Origin: a virus
IMG/VR virus record: IMGVR_UViG_3300031841_002721
Coordinates: 1 to 35,741 of that record
DNA length: 35,741 nucleotides
Strand: one strand, 5' to 3'
Below, one piece after another: positions 12,522 through 20,591 of this stretch (the first letter of the stretch is position 1; every line of letters begins with the position of its first letter). The position numbers and the translations under genes are program-made. The notes beneath the pieces were generated by a model, which was given only the letters and a program-made list of their open reading frames with translations, was not told the origin of the DNA and searched no databases.

Positions 12522-12666
12522 AAAAGCCTTACAGAGAAACCCTCAGTCGTACCCCAAAGTGCCAGTTCACGGTTTTTTAACTAAGGGCTAAGGATTTCTC
12601 TATAAAGCCTTCAAATCAAATTGTAATACGTGAACTAGTCTTTCTTTCTATAACTTCGCTGTACGA
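12522..12666 (-). other. 25-pair helix crossed by two helices (pseudoknot)
   Basis: 12588-12612 pairs with 12522-12546 over 25 uninterrupted positions, six of them G-U on the minus strand. The 41-base loop contains the partners of two upstream segments: 12564-12571 with 12629-12636 (8 perfect pairs, 10 with a G-U) and 12547-12552 with 12661-12666 (6 pairs). The long helix ends in TTTTTTTT, so it could also act as a terminator. Confidence 0.65.
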
Positions 12667-12677
12667 TCAGCCTTTTA

Positions 12678-12705
12678 ATTATACCTCATTCTTGGCTATT
12701 GTCTA
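12678..12705 (-). promoter_or_regulatory. Strong sigma70-like promoter for the ncRNA/tRNA unit
   Basis: Minus-strand TAGACA, 16 bases, TATAAT. The -35 lies in the last codons of the gene ending at 12696, and the predicted start is near 12671. This is one of the two best promoters in the window. Confidence 0.7.
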
Positions 12706-12938
12706 GCCTTCCTAAAAAAATTCTCATACTCAGCGCATCCGCTCACCATATCAATATGAGCACTATCAAATGGGTCGAAATTAATGCTATTAACTTTTTC
12801 AAAACGCCTAATAACCCTTAAACCATCAGTCTTAGATTCTGTTACACCGCCATACCAGCCGCATCTTCTGGCCTCATCAATAGCCTTAAGCATGGCCTTA
12901 ACATACCTTTCCCGTGATGACATAAACACGTTTACCAC
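12696..12938 (-). CDS. Unknown small protein (80 aa)
   Basis: An 80-residue protein, GTG start (MVNVFMSSRERYVKAMLKAIDEARRCGW...), with AAGGAG upstream. An N-terminal helix rich in Arg is followed by strands and FDPFDSAHIDMVSGCAEYENFFRKARQ. It is the last gene before the RNA region and its 3' end carries the -35 of that promoter. No motif recognised. Confidence 0.5.
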   Translation of the reverse strand: MVNVFMSSRERYVKAMLKAIDEARRCGWYGGVTESKTDGLRVIRRFEKVNSINFDPFDSAHIDMVSGCAEYENFFRKARQ

Positions 12939-12941
12939 CCT

Positions 12942-13256
12942 CTATTTCTCCTTATTGTCTAGCGCTTCTTCAAAACAAACCCTTGTCGCGTAGTGGGAAG
13001 CTAAAAAAATATCGCCTATTGATGTATAATATTTATACTTTTCTTCGGTTGACATGTTGGCAATCTCTGTAGCTGTCGAGTCGAATTCAACAGAAATAGG
13101 CTTGTAATAGATAACCTTAACATCCTCCCCATCGTAAAACGTTGCCGCCCCGTTAGAAAATTCCATACGCGTACACTCTACTTTATGCTCTTTCATAAAC
13201 CTAAAAGACACTTGCTCATTTGTTACCACTTTATAGCAGACTCTTTTATCACTCAC
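12942..13256 (-). CDS. Unknown protein (104 aa)
   Basis: A 104-residue protein with a GTG start. The first two thirds are strand-rich (VCYKVVTNEQVSFRFMKEHKVECTRMEFSNGAATFYDGEDVKVIYYKPISVEFD), and the last third is helical (STEEKYKYYTSIGDIFLASHYATRVCFEEAL). There is no membrane segment. It is packed between neighbours with 3-base gaps, so it is clearly part of this operon. Function unknown. Confidence 0.5.
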   Translation of the reverse strand: MSDKRVCYKVVTNEQVSFRFMKEHKVECTRMEFSNGAATFYDGEDVKVIYYKPISVEFDSTATEIANMSTEEKYKYYTSIGDIFLASHYATRVCFEEALDNKEK

Positions 13257-13259
13257 ACT

Positions 13260-13535
13260 CTATTCCTCCTTAGTTATTAGTTTTTGTAGGTCGTCAATTG
13301 AGAACACCTCTGTATTTGGACAGCAAGATGAGCGGTCAATAGAGTTAATCAACTCCTTTATACCCTCCACTAGAGACTCTCTGTCTTCGTTAAAGTGCTT
13401 GGCTATGGCTATGGCGTCTTGCTTTTTCATCCTAGCTGGGATGCTGTGCGTATTGACCCGTAAGGTTCCGTTACTATCTCCGACATCCCTAACGCCCAAA
13501 TCCTTATCAGTGAATTCATAATTATTTATATTCAT
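13260..13535 (-). CDS. Unknown protein (91 aa)
   Basis: A 91-residue acidic protein (MNINNYEFTDKDLGVRDVGDSNGTLRVNTHSIPARMKKQDAIAIA...), with an N-terminal strand-rich part and a helical C-terminal half including DRSSCCPNTE. It overlaps the membrane-protein gene upstream by 4 bases. No motif is recognised; the conserved-looking RVNTHSIPARMKKQDAIAIAKHF stretch could be the functional core. Confidence 0.5.
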   Translation of the reverse strand: MNINNYEFTDKDLGVRDVGDSNGTLRVNTHSIPARMKKQDAIAIAKHFNEDRESLVEGIKELINSIDRSSCCPNTEVFSIDDLQKLITKEE

Positions 13536-13789
13536 TGTTTAGGCGCTCCTATAAGCTTAATCAACACACTAAACATGTAGGCTATCAGCATTAAACCTAA
13601 AGGCATGATAACCAAACCCACAAGAAAACCAAAAAGCACCCTAGCATCACTTATTGAAACCTCAATAATGGCGCCAATAATCATAATAAATACACACATA
13701 AACATCGGCGAGTAAGCTTGGCTATTAGCGCTAACCTCTATAACTGCCTTTTTAATATCGCTAGATAAAATTTCTTTTAGCTGACTCAT
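13532..13789 (-). CDS. Two-pass membrane protein (85 aa)
   Basis: An 85-residue protein with two strong membrane segments (about 28-44 and 50-77) joined by a short acidic turn, preceded by a polar N-terminus (MSQLKEILSSDIKKAVIEVS). It probably sits in the inner membrane with both ends in the cytoplasm. It starts directly after the upstream stop. Early phage membrane proteins can interfere with superinfection; no specific family is recognised. Confidence 0.6.
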   Translation of the reverse strand: MSQLKEILSSDIKKAVIEVSANSQAYSPMFMCVFIMIIGAIIEVSISDARVLFGFLVGLVIMPLGLMLIAYMFSVLIKLIGAPKQ

Positions 13790-14005
13790 CTACTTATCCT
13801 CACATTCAATTACTATTCGATTGGGCCGCTTTCCCTTGTGTGGGATATCCTGGCCATGCTCGATACTGGTTGATTTAACTTGCTGGCTGAATTCGCTTTG
13901 GCATGTTGACTGTTTAGGCTCATCCCGAATCAATATACTAAGCAGGGCACCGAGATTAAGAATGCAAAAAACAACAATAAAAATAAGTAAATAATCTTTC
14001 ATCAC
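13790..14005 (-). CDS. Single-pass membrane or exported protein (71 aa)
   Basis: A 71-residue protein with an N-terminal hydrophobic segment (MMKDYLLIFIVVFCILNLGALLSILI) and a polar, basic tail (KGKRPNRIVIECEDK). The segment may be an uncleaved anchor. It overlaps the upstream gene by 4 bases and is followed directly by the two-pass membrane protein, so they may act together. Function unknown. Confidence 0.55.
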   Translation of the reverse strand: MMKDYLLIFIVVFCILNLGALLSILIRDEPKQSTCQSEFSQQVKSTSIEHGQDIPHKGKRPNRIVIECEDK

Positions 14006-14292
14006 TCACTCCAAGAAAGCTTAGAGGCTAATATCTTGCCGTTAATATCATTAGCTTTTGCTGAGCCGCTAAATATCGTGTTAGTTGTTTCAATATTCAT
14101 TATTGTAGGCTCTTCGCCCGTTGCGCTAACGTGGGCTTTATTCATTGTTGCAAGCTTATCCATTGCTTTATCGATACTAGTACGCTCTTCTTCCATATCG
14201 GCTATTAGACTGTCCATCATGCCCTCTACACGTGTTAACCCTGTACCTAGTAGGTTGACCCGTATTTCCTTTAATCGTTGAATGTGGCTCAT
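14002..14292 (-). CDS. Unknown helical protein (96 aa)
   Basis: A 96-residue protein with a long N-terminal helical region (about 1-50, including GLTRVEGMMDSLIADMEEERTSIDKAMDKLATMNKAH) that looks like a coiled coil, then a polar part. It overlaps both neighbours by 4 bases. No membrane segment. Function unknown. Confidence 0.5.
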   Translation of the reverse strand: MSHIQRLKEIRVNLLGTGLTRVEGMMDSLIADMEEERTSIDKAMDKLATMNKAHVSATGEEPTIMNIETTNTIFSGSAKANDINGKILASKLSWSE

Positions 14293-14714
14293 TTTGATAA
14301 CTCCTTATTGTGTTTAATTAAATCACTTAAAGTCCACTGGTGGCATGTACGGCTTTTAATGCCTAACATAGAAGGCTTAGGGATAACCCCAGATTTAAAA
14401 TAATTGTGGATCGTGCCATCACTTTTAACTTTAAGGATTCTTGCTAAGTCTTTAGCGGATAAAGTGTGGTCGGCTGGCATTCCTTTATACTCGTCTAGAT
14501 TTATATGCCTTTTCGACATCTTCCGTCTAACTCGCTTGCATTTTTCAATGTCATTGACGAAGTTGGCCTCTGCTACGCCTACAACCTTGATTTTTCCACC
14601 GTTTTTCAGGAATTCGTCAACATCTTTTTGAAGTTGGGCGCTTTCTTCAATTTTTGGTGCGGCGATCGGAACTCTGTTTTTGCAATGTTGTATTCTGCTT
14701 TGAATTGTTCTCAT
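14289..14714 (-). CDS. Helix-turn-helix DNA-binding protein (MerR/AlpA-like)
   Basis: A 141-residue protein. I start at the ATG at 14714 (MRTIQSRIQHCKN), because it overlaps the stop of the 37-residue membrane gene; a frame 21 codons longer would run through that gene. The C-terminal part (about 85-140) reads LSAKDLARILKVKSDGTIHNYFKSGVIPKPSMLGIKSRTCHQWTLSDLIKHNKEL. That matches the winged-helix pattern used by MerR- and AlpA/excisionase-like proteins to read DNA. The first 80 residues are basic and may bind DNA or a partner. It probably controls phage genes, with the RHH-like gene just upstream. Confidence 0.6.
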   Translation of the reverse strand: MRTIQSRIQHCKNRVPIAAPKIEESAQLQKDVDEFLKNGGKIKVVGVAEANFVNDIEKCKRVRRKMSKRHINLDEYKGMPADHTLSAKDLARILKVKSDGTIHNYFKSGVIPKPSMLGIKSRTCHQWTLSDLIKHNKELSK

Positions 14715-14824
14715 GATGCTAACCACCCTATAAAAAATGCAATTAACCAAAATGCCAGCACAATTAATCCTAACCATAATAGGCTAACTTGGCCCTCTGT
14801 TGCGTTGTCTTGTTCGTTATTCAC
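14711..14824 (-). CDS. Membrane microprotein (37 aa)
   Basis: A GTG frame encoding MNNEQDNATEGQVSLLWLGL and then a continuous hydrophobic run to WLAS. One membrane segment (about residues 14-35) preceded by an acidic N-terminus. It follows the RHH-like gene by three bases and overlaps the next start (ATGA). The reading is supported by coupling on both sides. Role unknown. Confidence 0.6.
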   Translation of the reverse strand: MNNEQDNATEGQVSLLWLGLIVLAFWLIAFFIGWLAS

Positions 14825-14827
14825 AAT

Positions 14828-15007
14828 CTACCCCTTACTGTCATAATCTTGCTTGATTCGATGATTCTCTACTAGCCTATCAACAACCCTTCCAGCTGCC
14901 TCAGGTTGAGATTCTAGCCACTCTGATGTAGCTGGTGATACAACCATTTGGAATCGCTTTCTGCGCTCATCCTCGGTTAATCGTTTTGGCCCTCTTTTCT
15001 TTATCAT
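14828..15007 (-). CDS. Ribbon-helix-helix-like small regulator (59 aa)
   Basis: A 59-residue basic protein: MIKKRGPKRLTEDERRKRFQ, then MVVSPATSEWLESQPEAAGRVVDRLVENHRIKQ. A strand (RFQMVVSP), helix (ATSEWLES) and second helix (AGRVVDRLVENH) fit the ribbon-helix-helix fold, with a basic N-terminal arm. It is the first gene after the promoter at 15037-15065, whose start overlaps a perfect palindrome. It probably represses its own operon, which runs down to 12696. It has ribosome site AAGGA. Confidence 0.6.
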   Translation of the reverse strand: MIKKRGPKRLTEDERRKRFQMVVSPATSEWLESQPEAAGRVVDRLVENHRIKQDYDSKG

Positions 15008-15022
15008 TCTGATTCCTTATTA

Positions 15023-15036
15023 ATTACTGTAGTAAT
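15023..15036. promoter_or_regulatory. Operator-like palindrome ATTACT-GT-AGTAAT
   Basis: A perfect 14-base inverted repeat directly next to the -10 box at 15037-15042, covering the predicted start site and 16 bases before the RHH-like start codon. A bound dimer would block this promoter. Confidence 0.6.
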
Positions 15037-15065
15037 ATAATAGACAAAATAATGCCTGGTGTCAA
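15037..15065 (-). promoter_or_regulatory. Strong sigma70-like promoter for the regulator operon
   Basis: Minus-strand TTGACA (perfect), 17 bases, TATTAT. It lies between the tailspike stop and the RHH-like gene, with the operator palindrome attached. Confidence 0.8.
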
Positions 15066-15088
15066 ATTTAATTTAGATAGGGTTTTAT

Positions 15089-17578
15089 TTATGCGTTGAT
15101 TGCGCCCCAAAGTTTGAAAGTTGCATTTGTATAAGTAATGGCTAAACCTGAACCAGCTGCGACCGTCACATCAGAAACAATAGCTGTGCCATTGATTGAC
15201 TCTACACGTATAGCTGTGGAGTTTATTGTTAAGTAATCACCTTTTCTTATTACGTCTGAGGCCGAATTGAGAGTAATTGATGTAGTGCCATCAGTGGTTG
15301 CTGTTCTTCCCTCTGAGTAGGTGCCTTGAGTTCCGCTTGCGGTGCAAACCGACCCCATTTTGCCTGCTGCTGCTGGCGCGCTTTCTTTGATTTCATCTCC
15401 AATGTTGTACGTACCATATGAAGGTGTACCAGCGCCTGTGTAGTATTTTACAGGTAGTTGATCGTTTACATAGCCCGATATAATGTAAGGTATATACTGC
15501 TGTCCACCCCTTATATTGCTTGTTACCGTTTCTGCTTGCGTGTTGCCATTAAATAGCTCGCAAATACCAAAAGAGGTTGATGACCCAAAAACAAAATTAG
15601 TTCCGCCAGAAGCTTCAACATGATTGTTGATCACTTTCATGTTCCTGGGAGGGGCAGCACTTAAACAATTGACATTAAAAGTGACGCCAGAGCTATTAAA
15701 GCGACAATTATCAATAACAATGTTGCTGATAAACGATCCAAAGTTCATGTCGTAACCTGTCCCACCAGCTGTATTACTGGAGTCAAACCTTACCCTTGAA
15801 TAAGTAAGGTTCGCACAATCTGTAGAGTTATCAGCATCAACTCCGCTTTTATAGCAATTGGTAAATTTAGAATCCTCAATAGTTATATCAACCGCCTCCG
15901 AGTTTAAAAATTCACCATTGTAAAACAAGTCAAAAACACTATTTCTAACAGTTACATTCTTAACGGAGCCTAGCTCAAGCCCCCTTGAGTCCGTCACAGT
16001 TGTGCCGTTTGATTGCATATTAACATTGTCTAAGGTGATTGTGGACGGCCATATTATCAAGTCTTCCAAAGTATCCCGCATCTGTATGACAACACCTTTT
16101 TTTCCAATGCCTTGTATATTTTCCAATTTAAGTACGGTTCCAAAATCCTCAGAGAAATTATCGTTTGCGTACTTGAATCCGTGATCGCCGGCAAATACCT
16201 GAATAACTCCGTCACCCGTGAACGCCTCCATTTCAATATTTTCAAAAGTGAAATTTCTAACCGCACTAAGAAAAACCGCCCCCGCACCACCATAAGTTTG
16301 CGCGCCGATCGTCACGTTTCTAAAAGTTACATTGTTCGGATGCCCGGTTCCTTGCGTTTCATCACCACCAGGCTCAACACTCCAATGACCACCAATAGGC
16401 TCACCAAGCGCCGCGCCAGCTTCTATAGTGATATTTTCACAAAGTATATTATCACAAGCTCCAAAAACAAAAAGCGCATTACCTTCTGGGCTAGTGCTGG
16501 ATAAAGTGACATTCTGAACAATTACGTCTTTAACAAAGTCAGTTAGTGAATTAGAAAAGCCAATACAGATAGGCTGCTGATATTCCGCCCCTCTAACAGC
16601 CACATCAGCTGTAACGCTTCTTACTGTGCCGTTTTTTACTGTGCAGCCATTGTTTGTGATTAGATATCTCACAACCCCAGATTCATTGAATTTAAGCTCA
16701 GCGCCACACAAGTCAAGGGTTTGATTTTCTGCCATTTCCAATTGAGACTCCGATAAATAAGAGTCATCTAGGTGTCCGAGAATTACTCTTGCCTTAGAGT
16801 CGAAAGCTGCTTGAATAGCTCCATTGTCATCAGCAACGCCATCACCGGCAGAACCAAAAGACCTAACCTGCACCTCGCTTTCGATTCTCAACACAAAACA
16901 CTTAGTCGCATCAACGGTTGATACGATAATATTAAATCCGTTTGGCAGGTCTACGTTTGGAGTGGTTCCGACTGTCACGGTGTCGAATATGCCGTTAGCT
17001 CTGTCTGATAAAATGTAGACTGTTGTGCCAACTACTGCTGTTGTGTCGTTTTCCATTACTGATTTAGTGGTAAACTTAGCGTCGCCGTCAACTACTGAAA
17101 CAGACTTGTATTCAATATCACCTGTTGAATCAAAGCCATAGCTTTTACCCGCTCTAACCGCTGGCGCCGCAAGCTCAGTATTGGTTGAGTTTAAAATAGA
17201 ATCTGTCTGACTGGCTCTAATTGCTCTAGTTACGTCTGACTCGTTTTGCTGAACACCCATCCATAAGCGATCAAAGTCTGCATCGACTTCCGATTCTAAA
17301 AACGCCGCATTAGCTTGATAGTTGGTTACTCTCGATAATGCCATTGACCGGTAAATAGTAATTACATCGCCTGATGTTGCGCCAGTCACAAAAGTGATAT
17401 TTCCGCCTGTATCACTACCTACGCCTGATACCGTGTAGTGAGTTGTTTTTGACAGTGTGGTCGAGTTTTGAACGACCGTTATATCATCCTCATCAAGTAT
17501 TTCGAAAGGGTACGGAAACACTGTTTGTGATGCGGTAGCGGTATATTGAATTCGTGTTCCATTATCTTGCACAGCCAT
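15089..17578 (-). CDS. Tailspike with T7-fibre-like N-terminus and beta-helix
   Basis: An 829-residue protein. Residues 1-125 match the T7 tail-fibre N-terminal domain that attaches to the tail (IQYTATASQTVFPYPFEILDEDDITV...TVSGVGSDTGGNITF...YRSMALSRVTNYQ...LESEVDADFDRLWMGVQQ). From about 235 (VRSFGSAGDGVADDNGAIQAAFDSKARVILG) a pectate-lyase-like right-handed beta-helix begins, with repeated N-V-T-x-x-N rungs through about 650. A variable C-terminal domain closes the protein. Such spikes bind and often degrade capsular or O-polysaccharide, which fixes host range. Catalytic residues cannot be named from the sequence alone. Confidence 0.87.
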   Translation of the reverse strand: MAVQDNGTRIQYTATASQTVFPYPFEILDEDDITVVQNSTTLSKTTHYTVSGVGSDTGGNITFVTGATSGDVITIYRSMALSRVTNYQANAAFLESEVDADFDRLWMGVQQNESDVTRAIRASQTDSILNSTNTELAAPAVRAGKSYGFDSTGDIEYKSVSVVDGDAKFTTKSVMENDTTAVVGTTVYILSDRANGIFDTVTVGTTPNVDLPNGFNIIVSTVDATKCFVLRIESEVQVRSFGSAGDGVADDNGAIQAAFDSKARVILGHLDDSYLSESQLEMAENQTLDLCGAELKFNESGVVRYLITNNGCTVKNGTVRSVTADVAVRGAEYQQPICIGFSNSLTDFVKDVIVQNVTLSSTSPEGNALFVFGACDNILCENITIEAGAALGEPIGGHWSVEPGGDETQGTGHPNNVTFRNVTIGAQTYGGAGAVFLSAVRNFTFENIEMEAFTGDGVIQVFAGDHGFKYANDNFSEDFGTVLKLENIQGIGKKGVVIQMRDTLEDLIIWPSTITLDNVNMQSNGTTVTDSRGLELGSVKNVTVRNSVFDLFYNGEFLNSEAVDITIEDSKFTNCYKSGVDADNSTDCANLTYSRVRFDSSNTAGGTGYDMNFGSFISNIVIDNCRFNSSGVTFNVNCLSAAPPRNMKVINNHVEASGGTNFVFGSSTSFGICELFNGNTQAETVTSNIRGGQQYIPYIISGYVNDQLPVKYYTGAGTPSYGTYNIGDEIKESAPAAAGKMGSVCTASGTQGTYSEGRTATTDGTTSITLNSASDVIRKGDYLTINSTAIRVESINGTAIVSDVTVAAGSGLAITYTNATFKLWGAINA

Positions 17579-17579
17579 G

Positions 17580-20500
17580 TTATTTACCTTCTAATTTGTC
17601 AAAAGCTTGACGTAGTATCATTAAATTTTGATAAGGGATTAACCTTCTCATTGCTCGAGTGTCTGACTCTTTCCATTCGTTATCATCAGTTCCCGCACCA
17701 GCTACTTTGAGTGTAGTTGTTAGAAATGATCCAAATGTAGGCCCAAGCAAGGCCTCCTCTTTGTTTCTTGATGCAAACCGGCTAGATGGTTGACTAGCTC
17801 CAACTAACGGCCTTAGGCCGTAATTGTTATTACTAACCTTTTCTAGCGTGTTATTCATTTCCATCAATATACCTAGCATACCGCTTCTGTCGATACCTTC
17901 TGTAATAAATACTTTAGGGTCGTCAGAGATAGGCCTTCCTGCATCCCACTGTTTAAAAGTGTAAGCCATAGCGCCCATGGTTGTTAGCATTAAAGCACCA
18001 CCAAAGTAATTAGCATCTTGACCTTGAATACCAGCTATTAGCATTCTCTGCGTTGCTGACATCATAAAACTTCTGAATTGAAAAAATGTCTTGCCTAGCT
18101 CGCTAGACATAAATAACGGCTTTTCTTGTCCAGGCATTACAATTACTCGGTCAGATTCTTTTCTTAGTGCTGCACCCCATATTTTTTCTAAGTCTGGGCT
18201 GTCCCAATTTTTAGCGCCCGACGTCCAAACGCCGTCAATTTTTTGACCGTGCTTTTTAACCTGTTCGGCAATATTTTTAGCATCTGCCTCATCAATCCCT
18301 AACCTACCTAGCCGCTTGTCATACTTACCTTTCATCAAATCATTAATAACAGATGTTTGCATGGTAACGGCGTGTAGCTGCTTCATTCCTGCTGTCCATC
18401 TATCCATGAGATTTATTTTACCAAATTTTTCCGCGCCACCCCTAACTAATCGTTCAAAAGCTGTGCCGCCTTGAGTGTAATCAGCCACATCAGCCATAAC
18501 CTCCGCTCTGCCGCCCATCAACACATCAACACCAACACCGTACCTTTTAGCTTCTGCCGCTGCTACTTTAAACTGCTTGATATTGGTCATTAACGGTTTA
18601 ATTCCATTGCCTAACGTTTTAACAAAACCTTCCGCTGCAAAGGTTCTGGCTACATCAGGAATACTCGAAGCTACAACGCCGCCCATGAATCGCAAATAGT
18701 TCAAATCTCTAATAACTCGGCCAGCTCTTACCCACGGGTTATTTGCATCAACTTGACCATAAGTTCCACGCATTCGATCGCGCATTGCTGCCAAATCTTT
18801 AATCTCTTGATCTAACTGTTTCTGCATTTTGATTGATTTTTTGGGGTTCTTTTCCTTTTGGATTTTATCACCCCACCACTTAGTGATGTCAGATTCGGCA
18901 TTAGTCATACCTAAATCACCATCAAACGCCCTAGATAGCTCTATATCGGGCGCCGTTTGCTTTAAATACCTTGCACCCAACCTTTCTATATCATTTTCCA
19001 AAAACCCCTCTACGAGCTTATCTGGGATGTTAAACGTTCTTTTCTTTAGCGGTCCTTGCAAATTAGTTCCTGCTGATTTTGACAGCGTCGAGCCTTCGCC
19101 AATCTTCCAGTCGTAAGGGAGTCTGCCATCTGGCGAGCCTGATATTCTTTGAGCTATCTGCCTAGCAATGCTTTCATAGTCTTGTTTTTCTAACTCTAAA
19201 CCTTCTTTAAATTTACCTTTTTTAACAATTGCTTCTAATTCAGCCAGTCTTGCACCGGTAGCGGTACGCATTTCATCAGCTGCAGCTTTAGCTTTTGTAA
19301 ATAATTGTAAGTCTTGCTCTTCAAGCCATTTGGAGGTTTTTGATACGAACCCATCTAAGTTAGCAGCTAGCTTCTGCTTGTTCCAAGATCGATTTAAATA
19401 GTTAACCGCGGTCGTTACATCAACATCTTCCGGTAACAACTTAAGCTCTATCATTTCTTTTTTTAATGGCTCATAAAGCTCAGTGCGCCAAGCATTAGCC
19501 GCGTTCTTAACTTCTGGATGCGCTTTAGGGTCTGGGTTTCGCATCTCCTTCGCGACCATTTCATTAAAGTCTTTTTTGGTGACTCCGCGTCTTAAAGCGG
19601 TATCGGTCAAAGATTGACCCAATCGCTTTTTAAGGTTTTTCAGCTCCCCAAGATGCCCTTCTAATGCTGTGACGTATTTACCATCATGGATTTTAATTAG
19701 CGACTCAACCGCTGTCACATTACCTTTATCCATCTCGATAGGGTTCTCAGCTAGGAAATTAGCTGTTTTTCTAGTGATCGGATTATCGCTGGTTATGGTT
19801 CTTGATAACGGGTCGAAATTAAACCCTTTGAGCATTGATTTGGCGACCTTGCCTTTCACTTCAACATCATCTAAAACTCTTGCAGCGCCGATTGAATCAT
19901 CACCGTTCTTGATTTTAGCTTCTGGGTTCATCGAGTCGTCAACTTGTTTAAAGGTGTCATCAGTTGCACCCATACCCTTTAAGCCTTCGACAGTCATACC
20001 TAGTACACCGCCAAGAAGAAAAGCTGCGCTAACATTGGTTGCAGACTCGCCGTAAGTTCTTTCTATTTGAGTGGCATGCAGCAGTGACTCTTGAATAGCT
20101 GTTGAACCAGCTGCTACGCTACCAGTGACTAGTCCAGATTTTAAGATAGAGCTACCAGTTTTATAAGTTTTTATTGCAGTGCCGCCTATCGGTATCAAGT
20201 TAACTGGATCGCCAACACCGCCAATACCAAACCCCATAGCAAAGCTCATCGCTCCGCCGCGAGACATGGTTTCTCTATCTTTACGCTCTTTAAGGGTTAG
20301 CTTTCTGACATTGTTAAGCTCTTCCATATTATCCGCTAATGCAGCGTTATCGATGAATTTCTCATCAAGCTTTTCTTCATCAGTGAAATTATCCCAAGGG
20401 TTAAAATCAGTGTCAGCCTCATCAGGCAATTTGCCGACGCTTTGACGTGATATAAGAGAGCCTATTGAGTTTTCAGTTCTAAAAGTGGCTAAGGCTAGCT

Positions 20501-20591
20501 CTTTAGTGTCAGGCTCGGCCTGCTCTAACTCTGGAAGTGCTACAAACTTTCTGGCTAATACTTGCTCTTGTTTATCTTCTACAAAAGGCAT
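17580..20591 (-). CDS. Large internal virion (ejection) protein, gp16-like
   Basis: A 1003-residue protein, the last of three long or mid-sized genes between tail tubular B and the spike. A glycine-rich, hydrophobic region (about 110-215, GGAMSFAMGFGIGGVGDPVNLIPIGG...) could insert into the host membrane, and a second short one lies near 840-865. Long helical parts fill the rest. T7 gp16 and related proteins form a channel for DNA across the envelope. This one shows no transglycosylase motif at the N-terminus, so wall opening must come from another virion protein. The family is inferred from size, order and the membrane-prone regions. Confidence 0.72.
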   Translation of the reverse strand: MPFVEDKQEQVLARKFVALPELEQAEPDTKELALATFRTENSIGSLISRQSVGKLPDEADTDFNPWDNFTDEEKLDEKFIDNAALADNMEELNNVRKLTLKERKDRETMSRGGAMSFAMGFGIGGVGDPVNLIPIGGTAIKTYKTGSSILKSGLVTGSVAAGSTAIQESLLHATQIERTYGESATNVSAAFLLGGVLGMTVEGLKGMGATDDTFKQVDDSMNPEAKIKNGDDSIGAARVLDDVEVKGKVAKSMLKGFNFDPLSRTITSDNPITRKTANFLAENPIEMDKGNVTAVESLIKIHDGKYVTALEGHLGELKNLKKRLGQSLTDTALRRGVTKKDFNEMVAKEMRNPDPKAHPEVKNAANAWRTELYEPLKKEMIELKLLPEDVDVTTAVNYLNRSWNKQKLAANLDGFVSKTSKWLEEQDLQLFTKAKAAADEMRTATGARLAELEAIVKKGKFKEGLELEKQDYESIARQIAQRISGSPDGRLPYDWKIGEGSTLSKSAGTNLQGPLKKRTFNIPDKLVEGFLENDIERLGARYLKQTAPDIELSRAFDGDLGMTNAESDITKWWGDKIQKEKNPKKSIKMQKQLDQEIKDLAAMRDRMRGTYGQVDANNPWVRAGRVIRDLNYLRFMGGVVASSIPDVARTFAAEGFVKTLGNGIKPLMTNIKQFKVAAAEAKRYGVGVDVLMGGRAEVMADVADYTQGGTAFERLVRGGAEKFGKINLMDRWTAGMKQLHAVTMQTSVINDLMKGKYDKRLGRLGIDEADAKNIAEQVKKHGQKIDGVWTSGAKNWDSPDLEKIWGAALRKESDRVIVMPGQEKPLFMSSELGKTFFQFRSFMMSATQRMLIAGIQGQDANYFGGALMLTTMGAMAYTFKQWDAGRPISDDPKVFITEGIDRSGMLGILMEMNNTLEKVSNNNYGLRPLVGASQPSSRFASRNKEEALLGPTFGSFLTTTLKVAGAGTDDNEWKESDTRAMRRLIPYQNLMILRQAFDKLEGK

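Larger units (their letters stand above)
12202..12671 (-). ncRNA. Candidate large structured non-coding RNA upstream of the tRNAs
   Basis: About 470 nt between a strong promoter (12678-12705) and the tRNA-Arg pair hold no convincing gene but dense complementary segments. In order: TCGTAC/GTACGA and CTAGTTCACG/CGTGAACTGG helices crossed by a 25-pair helix, then a tRNA-like domain (12313-12485), then a closed hairpin domain (12202-12295). Many pairs are G-U only when read on the minus strand; the plus strand would give A-C mismatches, so the minus-strand RNA is the folded product. Size, phage origin and neighbouring tRNAs recall large ornate phage RNAs such as GOLLD and ROOL. I cannot test that match here. 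The two tRNAs may be cut from the same transcript. Confidence 0.6.

Noticed and set aside
12379-12591. A 70-residue plus-strand frame in the RNA region
   Set aside because: It runs against transcription, has no ribosome site and overlaps the strongly paired segments; it is best explained as the complement of the structured RNA.
12202-12671. tmRNA
   Set aside because: No tag-peptide frame, no CCA at the tRNA-like 3' end, and a complete D arm; the ends do not match the usual tmRNA acceptor domain.
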